Shown here: piece by piece, positions 51,323 through 59,810 of the stretch
Layout of the letters: each line of letters opens with the position of its first letter
How positions within the stretch are numbered: position 1 is the stretch's first letter
Assembly (NCBI GenBank): GCA_022703505.1
Contig: JAKLDN010000003.1
Location: 248,001-312,000, forward strand
Direction of reading: 5' to 3'
Origin: Spirochaetota bacterium
Lineage (GTDB): Bacteria > Spirochaetota > Spirochaetia > Treponematales > UBA12059
DNA: 64,000 bases
Notes under the pieces: generated by a model
Databases searched by the model: none
What the model saw: only the letters and a program-made list of their open reading frames with translations
What the model was told of the DNA's origin: nothing
Program-made: the position numbers and the translations under genes

Positions 51323-52672
51323 ATGGATTCCAGCGTCACGATGGAAAAGATCGTCTCCCTGGCCAAGCGCCGCGGTTTCGTCTTCCAGTCCTCGGAGATC
51401 TACGGCGGCCAGGCCGGAGCCTGGGACTACGGTCCCGCGGGCATCGAGCTCAAGAACCGCATCCAGCGGTTCTGGTGGAAGGAGATGACCCAGCTCCACG
51501 ACGACATCGTGGGCCTCGACGCGGCCATCCTCATGCACCCCCGGGTCTGGGAAGCCTCCGGCCACGTGGAGAACTTCACGGACCCCCTGGTGGACTGCAA
51601 GAAGTGCAAGCAGCGCTTCCGAGCGGACATGGTGCCCGAGGAGAAACTCGCGAAGAAGGAATGCCCCGAATGCGGAGGGGAGCTGACGGACACCCGCAAG
51701 TTCAACCTCATGTTCAAGACCAACATCGGCCCCGTGGACGACGGCACGGGCCTCATCTACCTCCGCCCCGAGACCGCCCAGGGCATCTACGTCAACTACA
51801 AGAACATCGCCGGATCCAACCGGATGAAGCTCCCCTTCGGGATCGCCCAGGTGGGCAAGGCCTTCCGGAACGAGATCGTCACCAAGAACTTCATCTTCCG
51901 CACCTGCGAGTTCGAGCAGATGGAGATGCAGTACTTCGTGAAGCCCGGCGAGGACGAGAAGTGGTTCGACTACTGGCGGGAGCAGCGGTGGGCCTACTAC
52001 GAGAAGCTCGGGGTCCGCATGGACAAGCTCCGCTGGCACCGCCACGGCCCCGGGGAGCTGGCCCACTACGCCAAGGACGCCTACGACATCGAGTACGAGT
52101 TCCCCATGGGCTGGAAGGAGCTCGAGGGCGTGCACAACCGCTCGGACTACGACCTGACCCGGCACCAGCAATTCTCCGGCAAGGACCTCCAGTACATCGA
52201 CCAGGACAACGGCAACGCCCGGTACATCCCCTTCATCATCGAGACCTCCGCGGGCCTCACTCGCCAGCTCCTCATGGTCCTCTGCGACGCCTACGAGGAC
52301 GAGAAAGTGGCGGACAAGGGCAACGAGGATGATTGGCGGACCGTCCTGCGCTTCCACCCGGCGTTGGCCCCGGTCACGGTCGCGGTCCTGCCCCTCATGA
52401 AGAAGGACGGACTCGCGGAGCTGGCCCAGGACATCCGGAAGGATCTCAAGGAGGACTTCGCCACGGACTACGACCAGGGCGGGGCCATCGGCCGCCGCTA
52501 CCGGCGCCAGGACGAGATCGGCACCCCCTTCTGCGTGACCGTGGATTACCAGTCCAAGGAGGACGGCACCGTCACCGTTCGGTACCGGGATTCCATGGAG
52601 CAGATCCGGGTTCCCCGGGCCGAGCTGGCCGCCCGGATCCGGGCGGACATCAAGGCGTACAAGCGGGTCTGA
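51323..52672 (+). CDS. glyQS: glycyl-tRNA synthetase, dimeric (alpha2) type
   Basis: 449 residues, class II. The eukaryote/archaea-like single-chain GlyRS: SLAKRRGFVFQSSEIYGGQAG at the N-terminus, LRPETAQGIYVNYKN (motif 2 region), FEQMEMQYFVKP and the anticodon-binding C-terminal domain with RYRRQDEIGTPFCVTVD. It is not the two-gene glyQ/glyS tetramer. The stop TGA overlaps the presumed start of the next gene. Confidence 0.97.
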   Translation: MDSSVTMEKIVSLAKRRGFVFQSSEIYGGQAGAWDYGPAGIELKNRIQRFWWKEMTQLHDDIVGLDAAILMHPRVWEASGHVENFTDPLVDCKKCKQRFRADMVPEEKLAKKECPECGGELTDTRKFNLMFKTNIGPVDDGTGLIYLRPETAQGIYVNYKNIAGSNRMKLPFGIAQVGKAFRNEIVTKNFIFRTCEFEQMEMQYFVKPGEDEKWFDYWREQRWAYYEKLGVRMDKLRWHRHGPGELAHYAKDAYDIEYEFPMGWKELEGVHNRSDYDLTRHQQFSGKDLQYIDQDNGNARYIPFIIETSAGLTRQLLMVLCDAYEDEKVADKGNEDDWRTVLRFHPALAPVTVAVLPLMKKDGLAELAQDIRKDLKEDFATDYDQGGAIGRRYRRQDEIGTPFCVTVDYQSKEDGTVTVRYRDSMEQIRVPRAELAARIRADIKAYKRV

Positions 52673-54054
52673 TCCTGCCGCTCCTCGTCTCCGCGGCCCT
52701 GACCTTGGCGGCCATCCTGGGCCTGGGTTTCCTGACCGGCCGCGGGGTCCGGGACGCCTCGGACTTCGACACCGGGGGGAACCGGGCCGGCCCGGTCCTC
52801 ACGGCCGGCGCGATCGTCGGGACCTTGGTGGGAGGCTCGTCCACCGTCGGGACCGCCCAGCTCGCCTTCCTGCACGGGCTCTCCGCCTGGTGGTTCACCC
52901 TGGGCGCGGCCGCGGGATGCCTGTTCCTAGCGGCCCTCTGCGGACCCCTACGGTCCGCCCGGAGCGGGACCATTCAGGAAATCATCCGCAGGGAATACGG
53001 AGCCGTGGCGGAAGTGGTCACCTCCGTCCTGGCCTCCGCGGGATTCCTGATCAACATCGCCGCCCAGATCCTGGCCGCCGACGCACTCCTGGAGACCCTT
53101 TTCGGACTTCCTCCCGCCGCGACCGCGGCCCTCGGCGTCCTCCTGATGGCGGGGTACGGCGTCTTCGGGGGGATCCGGGGATCCGGGATCCTGGGCATCT
53201 TCAAGATGGCCCTGGTCTACCTGGCCGCGGCGGTCGCAGGCCTGCTCGCCCTCAGGCTCTCCGGCGGAATCGGGACTTTCCTGCGGGAACTACCGCGGGA
53301 CGGGTATTTCAACCTGTTCACCCGGGGAATCGGGACGGACCTGGGGGCGGGGCTGTCCGTGGCCCTGGGGGTCCTCTCGACCCAGACCTACGTCCAGGCC
53401 GTCCTCGCGGCCCGGAGCCTTCGCGCCGCCCGCGGGGGTGCCCTCCTCTCCGCGGCTATCATTCCCCCTGTGGGAATCCTGGGCATCCTCGTGGGATACC
53501 ATATGCGACTCCGGTTTCCGGACCTGCCGTCGGGGCAGGCCTTCCCGCGGTTCCTGGCGGAAAACCTTCCGCCCGCCTGGGCCGGGGTCTTCCTGGCCGC
53601 CCTGCTCATAGCCGTCCTGGGCACCGGTTCCGGGATGGCCCTGGGGTTCGGACGGATCGTGGTGAACGACATCTACCTTAGGATCCGTCCCGGGGCGGAC
53701 GGGAAGCGAACGCTCCGGGTGAGCCGTACGGTGATCCTCGCGGCCCTGGCGGGATCGGCCCTCCTGATCCTGGGCGTGCCGGGGAGCACCATCCTGTCCT
53801 TCGGGTTTCTGTCCATGGAACTCCGGGCAGCCGTACTCCTGATCCCCATGCTGGCCGCCCTCTTCCTGCCCGGGCGGATGCGGGGCGGCTGGGCGATAGC
53901 TTCCAGCGCCGCGGGACTCGCGGCCGTGCTGGCCTCGAAGGCCGCGGGCCTTCCCTTCGATCCCCTCCTGCCGGGGATCGCGGCGGGGGCCGTGGTCGCG
54001 GGCGCGGGCCTGATCGCGGGTGGGCCTAGATCCGGAACGACGGGGACGGGGTAG
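52669..54054 (+). CDS. sodium:solute symporter (SSS family) with unconventional start
   Basis: About 461 residues with 12-13 helices. SSS marks: GAIVGTLVGGSSTVGTAQLAF after helix 1, FLINIAAQILAADALLETLFG and TGSGMALGFGRIVVNDIY. It would import a metabolite with Na+. The first helix begins right at the glyQS stop, yet the frame has no ATG, GTG or TTG there. The first TTG (52705) would cut the helix. CTG 52669, overlapping the stop as CTGA, is proposed by analogy with the GTGA and ATGA couplings nearby. Confidence 0.8.
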   Translation: MILPLLVSAALTLAAILGLGFLTGRGVRDASDFDTGGNRAGPVLTAGAIVGTLVGGSSTVGTAQLAFLHGLSAWWFTLGAAAGCLFLAALCGPLRSARSGTIQEIIRREYGAVAEVVTSVLASAGFLINIAAQILAADALLETLFGLPPAATAALGVLLMAGYGVFGGIRGSGILGIFKMALVYLAAAVAGLLALRLSGGIGTFLRELPRDGYFNLFTRGIGTDLGAGLSVALGVLSTQTYVQAVLAARSLRAARGGALLSAAIIPPVGILGILVGYHMRLRFPDLPSGQAFPRFLAENLPPAWAGVFLAALLIAVLGTGSGMALGFGRIVVNDIYLRIRPGADGKRTLRVSRTVILAALAGSALLILGVPGSTILSFGFLSMELRAAVLLIPMLAALFLPGRMRGGWAIASSAAGLAAVLASKAAGLPFDPLLPGIAAGAVVAGAGLIAGGPRSGTTGTG

Positions 54055-54069
54055 GGGAGGCCGTCGGCC

Positions 54070-54552
54070 TCACTTCCCGCAGCAGTGCTTGTACTTTTTC
54101 CCGGACCCGCAGGGGCAGGGATCGTTGCGGCCTACTTTCGGTCCGGCGCGGACCACGGTTTCGGTCCGGACGTTCCCGGAGTCGTAGAGCCAGGTACCCG
54201 CCTTCTTGATGAAGTACGCGGTCTCCCGGTGCTCTTCGGCACGCCCGTCCGTCTCGAACTTCGCGGAGAACTCGACCATGCCCTCCGTGTCGCCCGCGCC
54301 TCCCTTCTCGACCCGGTGGATCTCGAGACCTTTCCACACGGCCTTGCGGCTCCAATCCTCTGTGGCCTTCCGGTTGGCGCCGTCCGCCCGGGCGTAGGTG
54401 CCCAGGATGTGGTCGATCTCTCCTTTGACGTAGGCGGTATAGCGGGAGCGCATCAACGCTTCCGCGGTCGGGGCCGGAACGGCGCCGGCTATGACGGGTC
54501 CGCAGCACGCGGAGTATTCGCGGCCCGAGCCGCAGGGGCAGGTTTCGGTCAT
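54070..54552 (-). CDS. ychJ: YchJ family SEC-C metal-binding protein
   Basis: 160 residues. SEC-C zinc motifs at both ends: [14 protein letters not shown] at the N-terminus and [13 protein letters not shown] at the C-terminus. Between them is the YchJ NTF2-like domain ([22 protein letters not shown]). Function unknown; such proteins may interact with the translation or secretion machinery. A promoter TTGCCC/TATACA lies 23 nt upstream and GGAGG before ATG 54552. Converges on the SSS gene. Confidence 0.93.
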   Translation of the reverse strand: MTETCPCGSGREYSACCGPVIAGAVPAPTAEALMRSRYTAYVKGEIDHILGTYARADGANRKATEDWSRKAVWKGLEIHRVEKGGAGDTEGMVEFSAKFETDGRAEEHRETAYFIKKAGTWLYDSGNVRTETVVRAGPKVGRNDPCPCGSGKKYKHCCGK

Positions 54553-54574
54553 GGTGGATCCTCCGGTGGGAGGT

Positions 54575-54602
54575 TGTATACCGGATCGGCCCGCCCGGGC
54601 AA
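54575..54602 (-). promoter_or_regulatory. ychJ promoter
   Basis: On the minus strand TTGCCC (54602-54597), 16 nt, TATACA (54580-54575), with a short leader containing GGAGG. Confidence 0.6.
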
Positions 54603-54609
54603 GCGCATG

Positions 54610-55302
54610 CTAGGGCTTGAGGGCCGTACTTTGTCCTGGTTCGAGGACGAGCACCTCGGGGCCCCGGACGGCCCGGGCGTTCTTTCCGTCGAACAGCTCC
54701 GACTTGCTCGAGTGGATCGGGATGACGACCCGGGCCTTCACGGCGGCCGCGCATCTTGATGCCTCCTCGGGGCCCATGTTGTAGAACCCGTCGCAGGGCA
54801 GGAGGGCGTAGCCGATCCCGTACTTCGCGAAACCCTCCATCTCGGACAGCCAGTTCGTGTCGCTGGCGTGGTACACGACGATCCCGTCGAAGGAGACGAG
54901 GAAGCCGAGGGTCTCTCCCCGCCGGTGGTTCTTGTTGGAGGCGGGGAGTGCGCGGACGGTCACCGGGCCGGCCTGGAAGGAATCCCCTTCCGCCAGGAAC
55001 CGCACCCCCTTCCCGGGGACGGCGCCCGGAGCCGATGCGATCGCCGCGCCGGGTTTCAACTTGACCAGGTCCACCCGGTTGTGGTCCCCGTGGCCGTGGG
55101 AAACCAGGACCAGGTCGGCCGGCTCGGAGTAGTCCCCCGGTGCGTATGGATCGATGTACAGGACGAATCCGGATACCGTCCGGATCTTGACGGTCGCCCG
55201 GCCGAAGTAGGTAAGCTCGGTCTGAACCGCACCTTGTGCCGCGGCGGCGGCCAGACAGCCGACGGAGAGAAAGGGCAGGGCCAGGAACTTCGTGCCGTTC
55301 AT
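54610..55302 (-). CDS. exported MBL-fold metal-dependent hydrolase (UlaG-like)
   Basis: 230 residues. Signal peptide at 1-23 (FLSVGCLAAAAAQG). Metallo-beta-lactamase motif SHGHGDHNRVD, then the later ligands ASDTNW and IHSSKSE, as in the UlaG/L-ascorbate lactonase-like group. Substrate unknown. GGAGG lies before ATG 55302, which is 9 nt after the DUF4139 stop, so both are co-transcribed. Export of this group is unusual but common in envelope-rich bacteria. Confidence 0.85.
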   Translation of the reverse strand: MNGTKFLALPFLSVGCLAAAAAQGAVQTELTYFGRATVKIRTVSGFVLYIDPYAPGDYSEPADLVLVSHGHGDHNRVDLVKLKPGAAIASAPGAVPGKGVRFLAEGDSFQAGPVTVRALPASNKNHRRGETLGFLVSFDGIVVYHASDTNWLSEMEGFAKYGIGYALLPCDGFYNMGPEEASRCAAAVKARVVIPIHSSKSELFDGKNARAVRGPEVLVLEPGQSTALKP

Positions 55303-55311
55303 GGACGCCTC

Positions 55312-56964
55312 CTAAAGACCCTCGACCCTGCGGTCCGAGGGGTATTCGACCAGGTATGCCAGAGGCAGTTCCCGCTTTTCTCCGGGCTTCAGGGAGAAAG
55401 TCCAGGTGATGCGGGATTCGTCGTCCAGGGCGACTTCCCGGGGATTTTCCCGCGCCTGGGGCTGGAGAGCCTTGACGACCAGGTCCTTGTCCGAGGTCAG
55501 GGGAAATTGATCCGAAACCGAAAGGTCCACCGGCCGGGTCCGGTTGTTGGTGACGCGGATCTGGTGTTCGAATTGCTCGCTCACCCGCTTGTTGACCAAC
55601 CCCTCGCCCTTCCGGAACCGTTTGAGGAATCGGTATTCCACCTTCACTCCCTCGTCGACGCCCAGGGAGACTTCCGTCTCCTGACCCGGCATGATCAGGC
55701 CGAAGGCGGAGCCGGACACGAAGGATCCGTCGAAGAAGATGTTTACTGCCCCGGGCAGGATCGGGAAGTCCGCCTCGTTCTTGAACCGGGCGGTGAGGTA
55801 GGCGAACTCCGCGAGCTTCGGGACGGCCTTGTGCAGGAAAGCCGCGGGGAACTCCCGCCGGGCCACCCCGACCCGGGTGTCCTTGTTGTCCCCGGATACG
55901 TTTCCGCCCCCGGCCACGGTGAATACGACGCTGGCCCCGGAATCCCGGACCTCCGCCTCGTCCCGCTCGAAGTCCAACTCCGCCGCATCTTCCTCCTCGT
56001 AGGGGGCGGACGGAGCGGCTCCCGAGGCGAAGTCGGCGACTTCCCGCAGGTCCGCCTTGGCCGATTCCTTGGCCATGACGGAGCGGAGGACCGCGTGACG
56101 GGGGCGATGGAATTCCAGGCGCCAGGGACGCAGTTCCGGAATCACCCCGGACACGTTGACCCGGGCGGTGGACAGCCGGAGCTCGACGCCGGACCAGTCC
56201 TCCCCGGTGGCCTGGGAGATGTAGGCGTCGTATTCCAGCTGGAGGGTGTCCGAGTCTCCGGAAGCCCTAAGATTGTACACCGGGCGCCAGGAAGGTCCCG
56301 AGAGCATGTAGGAAAGCCGAAGGACCAGGTCCCCGGCGGTTTTCTTCCGGATCCCGACCTTGACGACTTCCCGGGATCGACGGCCGGATGCTCCCAGGTC
56401 TTCCAGCCGCGCGTCCAGATTTTCTATCTTGTCGGAGATATCCCGCAGCTTCCGTTCCGCCGTAAGCCTGAGGGAATCGAGTTCAGAATGCTTGGAACGG
56501 TAGAAATCGGTAATCCCCGACCAGGTCCCGACGTCCAGGACGGTTTGCGGGCACGGAGTCCCGGGACCCGCCGAAGGTCCGCCCTGGGGTGTCCCGCCGG
56601 GAGGGGGAGTGGTCAGAAGGGAGGATATCCTGTCCAGGAAAGCCTTCTCGCCGTCCAGGCGCGACAGGTGCAGGTTGAGCTCTTCGGCTTCGTCGGACAC
56701 CCGGCGACGTTCCGCCAGGAGGGGACGCCGCTTCCCGTCCACGTCCTCCTCGAAGTACTCCGTCTCGAAGACGCATTCCCCCAGTACGGCTTCCCCGGTG
56801 CCCTTGACCTGAAGGCTGTCCCGGTCCAGGTCCGAGGGGAGGCCCGGGAATACGAGGACATGATCCCCCGCGGCCAGACGGGCCTTGGCCTCCCGGGTGA
56901 TCATGGCCCGGCCCTGGTACACGGTGACGGAAAGGACGACGGATTCGACTTCGGTGATGGTCAT
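55312..56964 (-). CDS. DUF4139 / MuiA mucoidy-inhibitor-like protein
   Basis: 550 residues. The N-terminal part (VTVYQGRAMITREAKARLAAGDHVLVFPGLP) and the C-terminal DUF4139 region (VELRLSTARVNVSGVIPELRPW, LSYMLSGPSWRPVYNLRA) match the MuiA family. A coiled coil spans about 85-190 (AERRRVSDEAEELNLHLSRL). There is no signal peptide. Function not established; linked to mucoidy in one system. Own promoter TTGCTT/TACACT about 34 nt upstream. Confidence 0.85.
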   Translation of the reverse strand: MTITEVESVVLSVTVYQGRAMITREAKARLAAGDHVLVFPGLPSDLDRDSLQVKGTGEAVLGECVFETEYFEEDVDGKRRPLLAERRRVSDEAEELNLHLSRLDGEKAFLDRISSLLTTPPPGGTPQGGPSAGPGTPCPQTVLDVGTWSGITDFYRSKHSELDSLRLTAERKLRDISDKIENLDARLEDLGASGRRSREVVKVGIRKKTAGDLVLRLSYMLSGPSWRPVYNLRASGDSDTLQLEYDAYISQATGEDWSGVELRLSTARVNVSGVIPELRPWRLEFHRPRHAVLRSVMAKESAKADLREVADFASGAAPSAPYEEEDAAELDFERDEAEVRDSGASVVFTVAGGGNVSGDNKDTRVGVARREFPAAFLHKAVPKLAEFAYLTARFKNEADFPILPGAVNIFFDGSFVSGSAFGLIMPGQETEVSLGVDEGVKVEYRFLKRFRKGEGLVNKRVSEQFEHQIRVTNNRTRPVDLSVSDQFPLTSDKDLVVKALQPQARENPREVALDDESRITWTFSLKPGEKRELPLAYLVEYPSDRRVEGL

Positions 56965-56997
56965 CTCGGCGCGCCTCGACGATTCAGGATGAACTCA

Positions 56998-57026
56998 AGT
57001 GTAACGCGCCCGAACCGGTGAAGCAA
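56998..57026 (-). promoter_or_regulatory. promoter of the DUF4139-MBL operon
   Basis: On the minus strand TTGCTT (57026-57021), 17 nt, TACACT (57003-56998). Confidence 0.5.
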
Positions 57027-57083
57027 ATGGAACGGCCGCCCCGGAGAGTTCCCGAAGGCGGCCGTACTTGGATTCTCGGCAAA

Positions 57084-57488
57084 TCACCGGAACAGGGAAT
57101 GTCCCTCCTTGTTCAGGGCCTGGAGCTCCTCCACGATCTTGAGTCCCTTGGGGGCGTCCCGTTCGCCCGCGGCCCCGACGCCTCGCAGGGCGGTATCCAC
57201 GAATTTCCCCAGGATCCGGTCCCACTCGGCCTTGCTGCCCTTGGGGGGGGTGAACTGCAGGATCCGGTTCTGTCCTTCCGCGAACTTCCAGAATCCCTCG
57301 GCTGCGGCGTAGAAATCTCCCTTGTTCAGGGCCGCCCGGACCTGACCTAGGGTCTGCAGGTTGGTCCGCATCACCTGGACCACTACGTCCCGGTCGTAGG
57401 CGGACTGGGCCGCGGCGGGCAGGGCGAGGGTCAGGGCAAATGCAACCACGATCACCCCGGCGAGGGGCAGGGATCTCAACCGTTTCAA
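57084..57488 (-). CDS. small exported helical protein, unknown function
   Basis: 134 residues with signal peptide (LAGVIVVAFALTLALPAAAQS). The mature part is helical and charged (VVVQVMRTNLQTLGQVRAALNKGDFYAAAEGFWKF by pattern), recalling the four-helix cytochrome c-prime fold, but it has no CxxCH heme motif. The start is TTG 57488, with GGAGG 5 nt upstream; no ATG lies in a suitable place. It probably works in the periplasm. Family unrecognised. Confidence 0.7.
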   Translation of the reverse strand: MKRLRSLPLAGVIVVAFALTLALPAAAQSAYDRDVVVQVMRTNLQTLGQVRAALNKGDFYAAAEGFWKFAEGQNRILQFTPPKGSKAEWDRILGKFVDTALRGVGAAGERDAPKGLKIVEELQALNKEGHSLFR

Positions 57489-57576
57489 GACGACCTCCTT
57501 CGATACGTAAAGATTATAGAAAAAGTAATATAACCATGTTGGGAAGGCAAATGATTCATGCAGGGGCCGGTTTTCG

Positions 57577-57638
57577 TTGACAGATCCGGAAAAGGGGTGG
57601 ATACTCATCTTAACTGGTTAACCACTTTTGTTAACCAT
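57577..57638 (+). promoter_or_regulatory. promoter and operator of the GntR-sugar operon
   Basis: Perfect TTGACA (57577-57582), 17 nt, GATACT (57600-57605). At the start site is the palindrome TGGTTAACCA (57615-57624) and a second copy TGTTAACCA (57629-57637), well placed for repression. Confidence 0.75.
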
Positions 57639-57660
57639 ACGGCAAAGAAGGGCGTGTGGA

Positions 57661-58359
57661 ATGTCGGACGTTAATCCGGACAGCGAGAGGATCGTTCTTG
57701 AGCATCTCCGCGACCAGATCGTCTCCGGGAAGCTGAAGGCGAGTACGAAGCTGCCCTCCGAACGCGCCCTGTGTCAGACCCTGGGCGTAAGTCGCGGTTA
57801 CGTCCGGAAAGCCCTGGCCAAGCTGGAACACTACGGGTTGATACGAACCCTTCCCCAGAGGGGCACGATCGTAGCGGGGCTGGGCAGCAAGGCCATCTCG
57901 GGCTTGATCGCCAGCATCGGCAGCCTGGACGAGGACTTCGGGCCGGTGGAGTTGTTCGAGATCCGGGCACTCCTGGAAACCTTCGCGGCCCGGAAGGCTG
58001 CGGAGCGGGCGGGGGCGGACGATATCACAGAAATCCTGAAGTGGCATTCAGAATTCCGGATCCGGGCGGATGCCGGACAACGGGGGCTGGAGGAGGATCA
58101 TCTCTTCCACCTGGCCATCGCACGGGCCAGCGGCAACCCGGTATGCCTGGCCCTGACAAGCTACTTCACCCCCCAGATCATTTCGCTCAACGCGGATTAC
58201 GCGGAGAGCGACCCGGACCGATTCCGACGAACCTTCGCGGAACACGACGCCATCGTCCGGGCGATCCTGGCCGGGGATCCCGACGTTTCCGCGGAGGCGA
58301 TGCGGAGCCACATGGAGGAAGCCTGGAAGCGGAGGCTTCCCGAAAGATCGCCCCGCTGA
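57661..58359 (+). CDS. GntR-family regulator, FadR/FCD subfamily
   Basis: 232 residues: winged HTH at 8-76 (LEHLRDQIVSGKLKASTKLPSE, LGVSRGYVRKALAKLEHYGLI) and an FCD ligand domain (ELFEIRALLETFAARKAA, with His residues in DHLFHLAIARASGN and FAEHDAIVRAIL). First gene of a carbohydrate operon. The TGGTTAACCA palindromes over its own start site suggest autoregulation with the downstream transport and transketolase genes responding to a sugar acid or phosphate. ATG 57661 is the first after the operators. Confidence 0.9.
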   Translation: MSDVNPDSERIVLEHLRDQIVSGKLKASTKLPSERALCQTLGVSRGYVRKALAKLEHYGLIRTLPQRGTIVAGLGSKAISGLIASIGSLDEDFGPVELFEIRALLETFAARKAAERAGADDITEILKWHSEFRIRADAGQRGLEEDHLFHLAIARASGNPVCLALTSYFTPQIISLNADYAESDPDRFRRTFAEHDAIVRAILAGDPDVSAEAMRSHMEEAWKRRLPERSPR

Positions 58360-58440
58360 ACGTGGGGGCACGAGGCAAGGGTAGGCGGCCGGTACGTATA
58401 GATCGGCCATGTATCAAACGTCCCGAAGGAGGGAACAGTC

Positions 58441-59667
58441 ATGAAAAAGGTATTCGCGCTGGCCGTCGTCCTGTCGATGATCGCGCTGGCCGTCGCCGCG
58501 GCTCCCAAGCCGGTCACCATCACCCATTGGTACTGGGCGGACAATCCCAAGTACTCCGCGGTCATGAAGGAAATGGCGGCGGACTTCAACGCGACCAACG
58601 GCAAGGGGATCACCGTGGTGGTCCAGGAATATCCCTGGGACGGCGGAGGATACAGCGAGACCCTCTTCCGGGCCGCGATGGGCGGGGGCGGGCCGGATAC
58701 CTCCTCGGCCAAGCTGACCTCGACTCCTCTCTTCGTGTCGAACAACCTGTGGGAAAATCTGGACAAATACATCAACCGCTGGAAGGACAAGGACCAGATC
58801 GATCCCGCCCTCTGGAAGACCATGCGGGATGCCAGCCGGACCAAGAACGTGTTCCTGATGCCCTGGACCACCCAGGTCCTGTACGTGTACTACCGGCCCT
58901 CCATGTTCAAGGCCGCGGGGATCTCGGTGCCCAAGAACTACGCCGAGTTCCTGGACGCCTGCGCCAAGCTGACCAAGGACACCGACGGGGACGGCCGAAC
59001 GGACGTATACGGTTTCGGGATGCGCGGCTTCCGGGGAGGACACGAGCCATGGGGGAGCTTCATCCAGGCCCGGGGCGGGACCTTCGCGGACTTTACCACC
59101 GCCAAGGCCGTGGCGGGGATGCAGGACTTCATCGACCTCTTCAAGAAGGGTTACGTACCGCCGACCGCGCCGATGGACGGGTTCAACGAGATCATCGCCA
59201 ACTTCAAGTCCGGGAAGACCGCCATGACGGTTCACCACATCGGATCCTCCACGGGCATGATCGACACCTTCGGGGATGACGTGGACGCCTTCCCCTTCCC
59301 CGGCGCCGAGGGCAAGTGGACCTCCATGGGGGACACCGAGAACGTGATGTTCCGGTCCAGCAAGAACAAGGACGCGGCCTTCGAGTGGCTGGCCTACTTG
59401 GCCGCCGGCAAGGGGCAGATCACCTGGTGCGCCGCCACCGGCAACGTGCCCGTGAGCAAGGCCGTCCAGAAGCTGCCCCAGTTCCAGAGCAGCCGGTTCA
59501 TGAAGGTCTCCATCGAGGGAGCCCCCTTCGCCGGCATCTACCCGGTCCTGGACACTACTACTGAATGGATCAGCACGATATGGCCCAACACGATCGCGGC
59601 GGCCCTCCAGGGCAAGATCTCCGCGGCGGAGGCCATGAAGCAGCTCCAGACCGGACTGTATAAGTAA
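58441..59667 (+). CDS. sugar ABC transporter substrate-binding protein (family 1)
   Basis: 408 residues. Signal peptide at 1-20 (LSMIALAVAAA). MalE/UgpB-type fold with ITHWYWADNPKYSAVMKEM, PWTTQVLYVYYRPSMFKAAGI, and the C-terminal KGQITWCAATGNVPVSKA. It captures a sugar or polyol for the two permeases downstream. GAAGGAGGG precedes ATG 58441. A 143-bp spacer with a hairpin separates it from the permeases, allowing higher expression of the binding protein. Confidence 0.92.
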   Translation: MKKVFALAVVLSMIALAVAAAPKPVTITHWYWADNPKYSAVMKEMAADFNATNGKGITVVVQEYPWDGGGYSETLFRAAMGGGGPDTSSAKLTSTPLFVSNNLWENLDKYINRWKDKDQIDPALWKTMRDASRTKNVFLMPWTTQVLYVYYRPSMFKAAGISVPKNYAEFLDACAKLTKDTDGDGRTDVYGFGMRGFRGGHEPWGSFIQARGGTFADFTTAKAVAGMQDFIDLFKKGYVPPTAPMDGFNEIIANFKSGKTAMTVHHIGSSTGMIDTFGDDVDAFPFPGAEGKWTSMGDTENVMFRSSKNKDAAFEWLAYLAAGKGQITWCAATGNVPVSKAVQKLPQFQSSRFMKVSIEGAPFAGIYPVLDTTTEWISTIWPNTIAAALQGKISAAEAMKQLQTGLYK

Positions 59668-59680
59668 AGGTTTTCAGAAT

Positions 59681-59768
59681 CACCACGGAGGTCACGGGAT
59701 GCACGGAGGTGTGAAAAAGGAAAGTTCATTCTTTCCTTCCTCCGTGACCTCCGTGCCCTCTGTGGTGA
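59681..59768. repeat. intergenic hairpin built of CACGGAGG / CCTCCGTG units
   Basis: The left side CACCACGGAGGTCACGGGAT then GCACGGAGG (59681-59709) is answered by CCTCCGTGACCTCCGTG and CCCTCTGTGGTG (59739-59767). An inner stem GGAAAG (59719-59724) and CTTTCC (59731-59736) closes the loop. The element is inside the ABC operon, between the binding-protein and permease genes, and is not followed by a T tract. Confidence 0.85.
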
Positions 59769-59810
59769 AATCCCGAAAGGTGATTATCCCCGCGACAGGG
59801 ATGGAGAAGA

